A stretch of DNA of 64,000 bases from Litomosoides sigmodontis (taxonomy: Eukaryota; Nematoda; Chromadorea; Rhabditida; Onchocercidae): the NCBI GenBank assembly GCA_963070105.1, contig OY718805.1, positions 8,301,001 to 8,365,000 on the forward strand. Direction: 5' to 3'. Positions within the stretch are counted from its first letter, which is position 1, and every line of letters begins with the position of its first letter. Below are positions 1 through 10,316 of the stretch, one piece after another. The translations under genes were made by a program, and so were the position numbers. Under the pieces are notes generated by a model. It saw only the letters and a program-made list of their open reading frames with translations, was not told the DNA's origin and did not search any database.

Positions 1-45
1 AAAGCAAAGAAGGAGAAGGAACAAATTGATGGAAGGATTCACTGA
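1..45 (+). CDS. possible 3' end of an upstream gene (partial)
   Basis: The window opens with 14 open codons rich in Lys and Glu (KAKKEKEQIDGRIH), closed by TGA at 43-45. A + strand gene ending here would converge on the - strand GIPC gene, whose stop lies at 989, which is a common arrangement. The stretch is too short to identify a family or rule out chance, and its start lies outside the window. It could equally be untranslated sequence. Confidence 0.25.
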   Translation, partial: KAKKEKEQIDGRIH

Positions 46-988
46 TGCATAATTTCATCTTCTTGCTACTGCTGATATTTTAATTATTTTCATTTTTATT
101 TGCCTGCTTTTATGCACAACATTTTATCATGGAAATTTCATCTTTCACTTGATGAGTTTAAGTGTGCTTAAGTGTACTTCTAACTATTAGCTAGGCGATT
201 TTTACATTTTTTTTTCTTGTGGAAATTGGATTAAAATTGCAAAATATTTTGCCGATAAAGCAAAATGTCACAACTTTGCTAAGTGTTTGTGCAAATCTGT
301 GATATTCGAATGAACTTACACTTGCCTTATTATAACTCCCAGATGCATATATCTTCAACTATTAGTTTATAAATATGTTCAAGTAATATTTGTCAAAAAA
401 ATCGAAATGATTTTTAAAAAAAAAAAATGGACAAGTCATTTAAAAATGGATGAGGTATATTTTAGCTTTTTTTTTGGAAAAATTGAAATGATCATTAATT
501 TAGCACATTTTAGCCTTTCCTTTTATAACGCTTGCTGTTGACGATTAAATTGCAATATGTTACGTGAAAAAGAACACGTAAAATACATTTAAAATGAACT
601 TCATTGTCCCTCGATCAACTTTTCTATTGTCCTCTTCACTGTTAAATTACAGATTTATGTTGTTTTAGACAAACCATATATGAAATGGAAAAATCTTCAA
701 TGTATTAATTTACTGCCCGCACTCAACGAAAATAATTTACCAATTTTACGAACTACTTTTTATGACAGTTTTTCAAAAATTTTTTTGAGAAGTTTTTCAA
801 AATTGAGAATGAACACAAACAATCTGTGCTAAATTAACTAAATTTACAATTGCAGAAGAAAATCAAAATGAATTTTGCGTTAATTAGCGTACGCTTAGTC
901 TACGACAACACTCTGTTATTCATTTCACTTTATTTCATTCTGGATTTTACCACGTTTTACTCGTTAAATAAATGTTAGAGTTTTCGTT
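46..988. other. intergenic, between gene ends
   Basis: No convincing reading frame or splice-bounded exon is visible on either strand. The tract is AT-rich with short A and T runs. Its right part (about 925-988) should be the 3' untranslated region of the GIPC gene, which is read leftward. Confidence 0.5.
929..934 (-). promoter_or_regulatory. candidate poly(A) signal of the GIPC gene
   Basis: The + strand reads TTTATT, which is AATAAA on the - strand, about 55 bases downstream of the GIPC stop codon. Position and sequence fit a polyadenylation signal. Such hexamers are frequent in AT-rich DNA, so chance is possible. Confidence 0.35.
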
Positions 989-2946
989 TCAAAATTTTTC
1001 TTCATCAGGCAATGACTGGTCGTCATTAGCAACTCCTTCTTCCACAGGCATCTCAACTTTGTCAAGGCGACCATTCCTATAATCGTCCACCATACCCCAC
1101 AAATCAAAATACAATTCTGTTGGAAAATCGAAATTGTTTATGTCTGACTGAAAAAAGAGCCAAGAAAAGTCAATACTTCTGTTTGCAAAAGTTCAAAGTT
1201 TGAAATCAATAAAATGGACAAAATAAAATTACAATTGAAAAAAATTCAGGATTTTCCAAGTAGAATAGACTATTTTGTTTAGTAAATTTTTCAAAATTTC
1301 AAAATGAGAATCATGCAAATTATTTAAACATTTTAAAAATATGATTTTTGGTGCTTAGAGGCAAAAAAATCTCAGCTAGACCATTAATCCTTGTATTAAG
1401 CAAAGTTGCTATATCAATTAAATTGAACTAACATCCATTATGCTTTATAATACGATGTGATTTATCGACCTCTTACTAACTGTAAATTCTTATCAACTTA
1501 TCCTGCACTATGATAATTTTTCTTTTAGGAAATAAAATAATGTAAAATATTAATCACTGAGAGAAATTTTACATTTTATTACCTTTTGCAAAACACTTTT
1601 AAAATCAATGAAATTTTTGCAAACTGAAATCATTTCCCATATTGTTTGTGCCAAATCATTATCATGGAAACCAAAATATGAATCAAATATATCATTCATC
1701 TTATTAATGATCGGTGCATTTGGCAATTCCTACATAGGTGAAGAAAAATTTATAAAACTTTCGAAACATTTTTATTTTTTAATTGAAATCTAATAGCATA
1801 AAATGTCTAAAATTTTCATGTTAAAAGCTTAAAAAGAAAACAAAAGCATTAAATTTGAATAATTAATTCAACCTGCACGATCACTGTTCCATCAGCTTTA
1901 AATCGTATTGTTTTATTTGCATCTAAAATTGATAGTGCACGCTTTGGTGCCGCATATGAACTTATAAAGTTAAATCCTGTCTTTTGTGGCTCAATCAAAC
2001 GCATCGTAAATCTGTAAAAGCAACAAAAGTAATTTAATATTAATACGAATTGGAAGCTAAATATTTTTTAGAAAAAAAGGTCAAAAAAACACGTAAAAAC
2101 TATGGTAAATGAAGCTTCGTTCAATTGATGAATTTTAAATGTTGGAAAATTGATAGGAAAATTTTGATTTATGGAAATTCGATTTCACTTTCAACACGAA
2201 ACATATAGCATTAACAATTTAGTAAAAATGAAATGAAATCAAAGTTCAACTAACGTTAAACCAATCGGTAATGCACGTAAGCATCGAGCAACATCAAAAT
2301 GCTTTCGTCCAACCATACATTCACCATTTATTTTTTCTATAAAGTCACCGACCTGTAAATTCTCATATTCCACTCAAATGTCAGCGTGAGGTAAAATTTA
2401 GCATTAATATTAATTAATCCAATTTCTTACCTCAAATTAATGTATTGACGACAAATATTACTTTTGAATTTATATATTACTTGAAAAATTAGTATAATTC
2501 AACCATTTACTGATAATCTCAAAAAAAAAGAAAAAACAAATGCTAAATGTTACACTGTGTCATTTAAAAGAACAGTGAAAATTTTTAAATCAATTTTTCA
2601 AATTTCAAAATTAACAATTACAGCAAGTGCTGGTTTTGCTTTTGACGTTAGAGTTCCAGGAACGATTCGTTTGATGAATGCTTTTCCAGCTCCATTATCC
2701 GCTATCGTTAAACCTAATGTTCTGAAGATCGACACTGATAGCAACATTTCGACGTAGATAATACTTAGAATATGTATAATACTTAGAATATGTCCTAACA
2801 TTACTACCAATTGATTGACTCGATTAGTCAAATTTCTCTTTCAGGGAATTTTTCCAGCGTTAGGCAAATGATTTCATTTCACTAAGTGTTATACAATAAT
2901 TACATTGAGAAGATCAATTTGTAAATTTCCTTCTAAGAAATCACAC

Positions 2947-3003
<57 letters not shown>

Positions 3004-5106
3004 ACACAATAAATGTTAAAATTAGTGTTATCTAAGAATGTATTGGAAACATATTTTAAATCAAATAAAAATAAATTTAAATTTAGAAGGAAAATAAATG
3101 AAAACTGTAGGAGAGGGGGGGAAAAAAAACAGAAAAGGAAAACAGCTTACACACAAAGAGTACTGTCAAAAGTCAGAAATTGAAATCGTTAATCCGTTAA
3201 TGAAACTGCTTAATTTTAATAAAAAAATTTTTTAATATTTCATTAAAAATATCGTACGGTTCGGTTTTCACTAATGTAACTTCTTTTTTTTGTCCCGCAA
3301 TATGTGCAAAAATGAAATCGTTGACATTTATGGTTGAACAAAGCAAAGCATCCATTGATATTCGATGCGTATTAACTGTACAAAATAAAATATCATCCAT
3401 GCTTATTTCGTCATAACAATTTGCTATAGCCTAAAACTGTATTAATTTCATAAAGATATAGCTTTTTTTGAGAAAAAAGGATTAAATAGTGAATTTTTTA
3501 TTTTTAAAAATCCTTTTCGGTTTTAATAAGAAATAAATTTTTTTGCACTTTTATCAAAAAAAATTGTAACACTGTAAGATGTTTCAAAAGACAACTGTAA
3601 CCATATAAAATGAAAAAAAAAATCGTATTTAGAATTATACGTTCTTTTTAAATCCAAGAACTATTACATATCACTAATAATGATAAATATTAATTAGAAA
3701 ACTATTAAATATGTTAATAATTTATTATATAGCTATCAATATGCATTTAAAATGAATTTGAAATTTGAACTGAATTTTTCTTATAGTATGTAAAAAAATT
3801 GAAATTTTCAGATGGAAAATAGACAGTAATGTTGGAATGTGTTGTAAAATATTATTACTAAAATTATAACTGCGAAGCTGAATGATTCTAATAAAATTTG
3901 ATATACCAATTAAAAATTGTCAAATTACATGAATGATTAAAGTACCTGATAAAGTTGAATAATATTGCTAAATCCACTAATGATACCAGTTGGACTACCA
4001 TGTGCTAATTGCACCTGGAAGGTTAATTTAATATCATCATTGTTAATGCATGTCTTAATTATACCGCCTGATTTCATTTCATTAAACGATTTAGCTGTTC
4101 GTCGACTGTGCTGCAGCTGTTGCGCAGGTTTTGCATCAACTGATCCTGAAACTATTGCCAAATGAATTAAGTGATAATGCTGCTAATGATTTGCTTCTTC
4201 ATACCTCTTCAAATGTGTTCCAAGTTAATATTTTTTTAAAAAAAAAAGCTACTCTATTACTTACCGGTAGATGAGATTGGTGCTGAGTTCTGCTGTCGTT
4301 GTTGATCAGGTAATTTGTCATTGGTATTGCAATTACCGTTAGTAGATATGTTTACTGCATTAGTTAGTGGTACATTGGTAGTGGTAGTGCTAGCAAGACA
4401 AGTTTGCTTTTGCATTAATTGATGACGCCATCGCTTCTTACGATATACCGGTGGCAAACGTTTTCGTTGACCAACTCGGTCCAGCTGTTGTTGCGTATGA
4501 CGTTTCCATGAACGTGAACGACGACGATTGTGAGAAACGTTTATGATATTTTGTCTGCAAAAAATTTTTTGTCTATTTGATTGATTCAATGCGAAAATGA
4601 TCAGCTGATCAGCCTTCATGCGAAAATGATCAGCCGATCAGCCTTCATGCGAAAATGATCAGCCGATCAGCCTTCATGCGAAAATGATCAGCCGATCAGC
4701 CTTCATGCGAAAATGATCAGCCGATCAGCCTTCATGCGAAAATGATCAGCCGATCAGCCTTCATGCGAAAATGATCAGCCGATCAGCCTTCATGTTACGG
4801 TAATTTTGAATTACTTCATTCAATCATAAAATGCGAACACTGCGCCACTCACTTTCAATCGTAAATTCTACATATATCTGATACAAACGATCTTCATAGT
4901 ATGTTATCAATACATCTATTAATTCTATGCACACATTTATACCTATTTGTGCCTTCAGAGCTTCCTTCATAACCTGTGCCCGAAACTTGTCTATCACTAT
5001 TGGCATTACCACTTCTACCAGTGGTGGTGGTACCACCGTTACCGCCAGTAGTACAGTTAGGTTTACGTAAGGAATTCCGTGGTGCAACACGACCGCTTCC
5101 TTCCAT
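989..5106 (-). CDS. gipc: GIPC-family PDZ adaptor protein, 9 exons
   Basis: Proposed exons in transcript order: 5106-4943, 4554-4265, 4145-3946, 3430-3258, 2721-2622, 2352-2255, 2011-1873, 1729-1583, 1147-989. They total 1470 nt, or 489 residues plus TGA, and all phases join. GIPC landmarks in order are LTFQVQLAHGSPTG in the GH1 region (about residues 195-215), FCTVNTHRISMD and NDFIFAHIAGQKKEV (about 235-268), the PDZ core LGLTIADNGAGKAFIKRI (about 278-295), VGDFIEKINGE, ARCLRALPIG and RLIEP. The C-terminal GH2 region ends with FDFPTELYFDLWG. GIPC proteins dimerise, bind C-terminal PDZ ligands of receptors through the PDZ domain, and recruit myosin VI through GH2 for endocytic transport. The usual length is about 330 residues; the extra N-terminal 150-190 residues are basic, Arg/Ser/Gln/Asn/Thr-rich and look nematode-specific. 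The start was chosen as the first ATG of the open exon that joins in phase. Family call is near certain; exon 1 is less sure. Confidence 0.92.
2944..3008. repeat. (CA)n microsatellite
   Basis: Nearly pure CA dinucleotide array with a CATA interruption at each end, inside GIPC intron 4 (2722-3257). No coding potential. Confidence 0.95.
4592..4794. repeat. 29-bp minisatellite, 7 copies, palindromic core
   Basis: Seven head-to-tail units of exactly 29 bp fill 203 bp of GIPC intron 1 (4555-4942). Copy 1 (4592-4620) holds the perfect palindrome TGATCAGCTGATCA. Copies 2-7 all carry the same single change (T to C in the centre) and otherwise look identical. Each unit therefore has two TGATCA/GATCAG half-sites in inverted orientation, and the units are very homogeneous. 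Confidence 0.97.
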
Positions 5107-6138
5107 AACTTTTTACTAACAATAACTAAACGATGCTTCACGATAACCTTTTAAACTAACTTTTTCCAGCCAACATTTCCATCCTTTTTTTTTCCTTTCG
5201 CTTCTTCCATTAAAATTAACTAAAATCTGATAATTTCACCAATCATATCACTAACAAACTCGAAAAATAAAGCACAACAACAAGTTACTTAAATCGGAAA
5301 TTACCAAATCATTCAAATTCTATTTTCACATCTCCTCATTCATAACGACGTATTATTTATTATATTATATCGGAAATGTTATCCGTATTCATTACTATCA
5401 TTTCTTCATTCTTTCCTTACAAGTTGACCACATAATTTAACAATATCAAAAATGCATTCCTCACTTACTGATTCGATTTTTTTTTCTTTTTTGAAATAGT
5501 AATTAGCAATACCGCGAAGAATTCTTATGATGTGCAACAAAAATTGCCCGAAAATTTGCAAAAATAAGCAGATTTGTTAAAATTTCAGATTAGTATGGTT
5601 GTCAAGACCAAATAAAAATTGGAAAATTTTGAAAGAGCAATAGAGAAGGGTAAAAGCTATATAATAAAGTATAAAAGTTGGCTGAGGAGACTATTTCTTT
5701 ACAAAAATCGAAATGATAATATTGCGGCATTGCCTTTCATCATATGAGATGACATGAGAAGGCATTGATTTTCATGGACCGCGTTAATTCGTAACCTAAG
5801 TGATTCGAGATTTCTCTGTTATTTGGTTTTTTCCCGTAGAACGAAATTGTTGAATGCTTGGGCGCTTGGGCGATAATTGCATGTGTACTGATAGTGACAG
5901 TAAATAGATGATTGATTATAGGGCAATAAATAAAATTGTGCATTATTGGGCACAATTTTACTAATGCACAATTTTATTTTGGTTAGATTAGCGAAATTAT
6001 TCGATTTATTACGTCATCATATCACTTGTTGATCACAGTATTGCATCGTTAAACGACATCGTAATAAATGATTCATTGATTTTAGTTTGTTTAACTCGAT
6101 TAATTTCTTCCATGCTATAATTACTTATTGCATAACGT
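5107..6138. promoter_or_regulatory. divergent intergenic region between GIPC and RUS1 genes
   Basis: About 1 kb separates the start codons of two genes read in opposite directions, so it should contain both promoters and 5' untranslated sequence. I see no reading frame with coding character and no distinctive motif beyond AT-rich sequence. The call rests on gene orientation alone. Confidence 0.5.
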
Positions 6139-8461
6139 ATGCCAAAGTATACGGAATATTACGATGGGGAAATGTTCAATTTATGTAAGGTCACTAATTC
6201 GGGTGATATTTTTACTGGGTTACATCATATTGCGTATTGGAAGTTGCTTTTTCGAGACATATTTATGCCTCGAGGTTACCCGCAAAGTGTTTCTGCAGAC
6301 TATTTGAACTATCAAATATGGGATAGTATTCAAGCTTTTGCTAGCTCGATGAATTCAGCTTTAGCGACGGAAGCAGTGTTGCGCGGTGTAGGCGTCGGAA
6401 ATAAGGTGATTGTTTGTTTGTCTTTTAATCATTTTTACACCGTCGAAATCTCCTGCTACGCAAAAGTGCACTAACGACTGTAAGGACCATTTTTTTGAAA
6501 AAGATTATTGAAAGTATTTTACTCAGTATTAAATTTAAGCTGGAAGGCCGTGTAACTTGCTTATTTAAAAAATTGTTCAAAGTATTTTACAACATAATAG
6601 ACTATTTGGAGGGGGAGATCGATGAATTCGTATGATGTTATTTTCATGGTTCTTAAAGCTTTGTTTTGCTTTGAATGAATTCTTACTAAACGTATGAGTG
6701 GAGATGATGAAATGTTGATGATAGTAAGCAGCGAGTGTATGCCAATATTAAAATTATTTCAGGCTGCGTCAACGATGGCAGCAGCAGTTGCATGGTTACT
6801 AAAGGATGGTATTGGGATGCTTGCACGAATTTTGTTCGCATGGGTTTACAGTCCTTATTTGGATGCTCACTGTAAGCAGTGGCGGTTAATTGCTGATTGT
6901 TTCAACGATTTAGCATTTTTCTTCGATTTAATCACTCCAATTTTTCCGGATTTTTTCATGCCTATTATGTGTATATCGTCAATGATACGTGCTGTTGTTG
7001 GCGTAGCGGGTGGTGCTGCACGCACTACAGTTGTAAATCATCAGGTATATGTGTGTTCGTTTCTTCGATTTTAGTTTGAAAATTTAATTCACTGGGCAAA
7101 ATGGCGGAATGATGCAAAACGACGGAATTCCGAAATTTATTGGAAGTAGTATGTCGGCTTTATGTGTTGGTTTTGTGTGTGTTATGTTGTATGCTGGCTT
7201 TTTGAAGGACATAATCAGAATAAGCATGATTGGAAATGGGGAACGGTTCGATTGTTAATAATTGTTAATCATTTCTAATCGGCTTGCGAATGAATGATTT
7301 TATCATGATTCTTACAGGCCATATCGAATAATGTAGGAGATGTTGCGGCGAAAGACGGTTCTCAAGAGACATTGATAAATGTTCTCGCTCTTCCATGTAG
7401 CTTATTACTGCTTCCCATTGTGAACGGAAATGTCGTTTTTATTTGGTTTCTCTTTTGTCTTTTTACACTCATTCACTTGTATGGCAATTATCGTGCAGTT
7501 AAATCGATACATTTCAAGACGCTGAACCAATCATTGCTCCAAATTATTGTAAAGTATGTCTTTAGAAAAACGAAAAAAATTTTGACTGTATGACGTACTG
7601 TGCTTCGATTCGCTCTACTTTGCGCTGTCATCGTGCAGTGCAACTTTTGGATGATCAGTTGATATGGTAAATTATGGTCATTAGAAATCTGAGTGCGACC
7701 GGCTGGATTGTTAAATAAAGGGCAACGTATTACTAGTTATTTATGGACGAAATGTTGTATCTGGAAATCGATGTTAATTGATTATCTTGCTGTGAATGTT
7801 ATTTTTAGTGAGATTTTTTTTAGCGTTGCTTTTAGTCGCAAACAGATTTTTTATCCTCTTAAGCTTGTCACATTTCATTTTTTTTTCAGAAATTATACAG
7901 AAACGAAAAAAACTGGTACTGTCAGTGAAGTGAATAATAAAGAACCGATGCTACGTTGGAATTCATCACATCGTTATTATGGATGTCGTTTATCGAATAT
8001 ATTGACTTCGTCCCGTGAACCCTCATTCATATGTTCAAAATTTACTGTTATTTATGATTTAAGGAATAATTGCGGTTATGTATCAATGGCTAATATGTCC
8101 GATACGTCTGATCAACTTCGAGCTGCATTATGCTTAGAGTTAATATTGAATATGAAAGCGTAAGTGATTCTTTTTTAATGGCTATAAAAGGAAAATTTTG
8201 GCTCCTAAAAGGAAAAAAAACTTGTATTTTATACGATAGAATATGGTTGCCTGAAGCATAACAGTAAGCGCACTTTTTTTAATTCCTCCTGATTTTTCGT
8301 TCATTTATAAGCAAGCAATCCCAATATTTTTTTATACAAATGATTCCAGACCTCCCACACCGTCTGAACTTGACGAATTAGTTGAGAGACTAAAAAAAGG
8401 AGGATGGTTGCTCGACAAGCATCGAATTGTATTCGATCGCTGGACTTATTCTGATAAATAG
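6139..8461 (+). CDS. RUSF1: RUS1 / DUF647 family protein (RUSF1-like), 5 exons
   Basis: Proposed exons: 6139-6405, 6763-7044, 7318-7553, 7890-8159, 8350-8461. They total 1167 nt, or 388 residues plus TAG, and all phases join. Family landmarks in order are MPRGYPQSVSADYLNYQIWDS then QAFASS (residues about 43-70), TEAVLRGVGVGN, WLLKDGIGMLARILFAW (about 98-114), KQWRLIADCFNDLAFFFD, VVGVAGGAARTTVVNHQ, and AAKDGSQETLIN (about 193). A hydrophobic stretch and HLYGNYRAVKS follow, then EVNNKEPMLRW, and a C-terminal KKGGWLLDKHRIVFDRW. The family (root UV-B sensitive, human RUSF1/C16orf58) is widespread in eukaryotes; plant members act in vitamin B6 and auxin-related processes, and the animal role is poorly defined. 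Several hydrophobic stretches suggest membrane association. The start is the first ATG in the open exon; an upstream exon cannot be excluded. The exon 1 donor (AAG|GTGATT) is weaker than the others. Confidence 0.9.
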
Positions 8462-8565
8462 TTCGACTTGATGTTGTCATGTGTATTTTTCCCCAATTTA
8501 TATTCATCATTGTTCTCTTATTTGTTATATGTGTGCCTTAAAGAATCTGTGTAATTCAATTTCAG

Positions 8566-8715
8566 TATGATAAAACACTTCGTCACTTGTCTTCAACAGG
8601 CCAACTGGTCTTGAGTCGAGATAGAAATTTCTCGTGGAAAAGTGCAGGGAATGTCCCGCTGCTACCGCGACCCACATACAAATCATCATTTGCTAACAGT
8701 GTATTCTTTACATGA
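8566..8715 (+). other. exon-like GC-richer island downstream of RUS1 gene
   Basis: A good acceptor (ATTTCAG at about 8560-8566) is followed by about 48 open codons to a TGA near 8715, reading YDKTLRHLSSTGQLVLSRD at the start. The base composition differs from the flanks. No donor was found, and the reading frame does not join the RUS1 exon 4 donor in phase. It could be a small gene, a terminal exon of unknown use, or 3' untranslated sequence. The opposite strand is also partly open here, so the coding strand is uncertain. Confidence 0.25.
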
Positions 8716-8727
8716 TCAAGCTAATTT

Positions 8728-8733
8728 AATAAA
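8728..8733 (+). promoter_or_regulatory. candidate poly(A) signal for the RUS1 gene
   Basis: AATAAA about 270 bases after the RUS1 stop codon. It is the most suitable signal in the first 300 bases of 3' flank. Chance occurrence is possible. Confidence 0.3.
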
Positions 8734-10316
8734 AATGTGATCCTAAAATTTTTTTTCCTTTCTTAAACGATGAAGTGTCCTAATAATCATTTTTAGATTC
8801 ATCAAAACACATTTTCATGGGGTTGAAGATAAGAAACAAATTGAGAAGAAACTTGCATTTACAACGGTATTTTTTGTTTGCTTTTAATATGAATCAATGA
8901 AAATCCATGAGAGAAAATTTTGAATGCTACTGTAAAAGTTTCCCACAGCAATTCTCCGATCTATCGCTAATTTTAATTTCAAAGCAAGCTATATATACGG
9001 AAAAGAATGAGCATTAATGATTTTGCGAAGGTCTTTAAAGCAATTTTGGACAGTTGAAGCTTAACTAGCCGAAAACATGAGCAGCGTAGGATACTCAATC
9101 ACTGACTGGTACTATTCAATATCCATACAGTTCTTTTAGAACATCGATTACTGAAGCAACCGAAAATTTATTTATATTAAAGCATTCAGTTGCTTATGTT
9201 GACACAAAAATTAGGAGAGAAAAAAATCAGCATGATAAAAGCAAGTGTCATAAAACTGATTATAGTCATATAAACACGTAAATCACGTAAATCATAAATC
9301 ATAAGCGCCCGTAAGAGTTAACTACCTAATTTGGTATTATCTCTTGGATATTTCCTTTATTAAAGCTCTCCTCGTACCCGTAATTGGTATTGTAAGAGAG
9401 GAGAATTTAAAAATGGGCAAGCCATTTAAAAGCCTTAATAAAGGTTAGTCAGAATATTAATTAACATCAACAATATGAAGGAGAAAAGGAGTTTTTTTTT
9501 TTAGACTAAAAGAGTGACATTTTCATATCCTACCAGCTAGTTGCCATGGGAAAGGTCGCAGTGCAGGTGGACCTATTGCAATTAGCAAAAATGATTTAAG
9601 CTAGTTGGTATTTTCATAGAAGAAATAATCGAACTCATTCTGCCGATATTGATAGGCTCTTCACATTTCCACTCCACCCACCAATTCAACCAAAATCTAC
9701 GGGGCCAATAAGCATTTTCAAATTAGCTTGAAATCAAAAACGAGCAAATTTTGAAATAATTTCAGCTGGATAGATTGAATGAATAGTGATGCTACTCTCA
9801 TTCAAGCTACTCTTACTCCACAAAAATCATTCTCTACTTTTCAGAAATAAAAACCTAATAGTAAAGTGAGTTGTTCCAACAAATTGTGCAAAAATTTCCA
9901 GCAGTGCTATTAGACATTAATTAAGTGCGATGTTTATGAATTTTTGAAAAAATTCTTATAAAATATTAAAGCTATATCTACGTCTATCAAAAAATTTGCA
10001 AAATTTTCTTGCTAACATTTGTAACATCCGTTTTTTGTGCAAACTCTTATCGCTCATCATCATTCTTCCGTATCTGCAACAAAAAAAAAATGAAAGAATG
10101 AAAGGTTACTTCATCTAAACTGCAAAAAAAGAAAGAAAGAAACAAAGCGAAAAAAAAAACAGTAAGGATTATTAAATGCTTTCGTTTTCTTTTTTCTTGC
10201 TTAATTTTTAAAAAATAGAAAAAAAATTCTGGAAAAGGAGAAGGTAAATGAAAAATGATGAAATGAGATACTTTAGTGGTGGATTTGAATTGCGAATTGC
10301 TTCAAATTTGATGAAT

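Larger units (their letters stand above)
8462..10316. other. intergenic between convergent RUS1 and PDE4 genes
   Basis: This holds the 3' flanks of two genes reading toward each other. A GC-richer island at about 8560-8710 is listed separately. The rest is AT-rich with A-runs near 10080-10160 and no supportable exon on either strand. Confidence 0.5.

Noticed and set aside
7606..7760. Possible extra RUS1 exon after TCATCGTGCAG at 7639
   Set aside because: All frames compatible with the exon 3 donors hit a stop within a few codons; the acceptor at 7889 joins in phase and matches the family (EVNNKEPMLRW).
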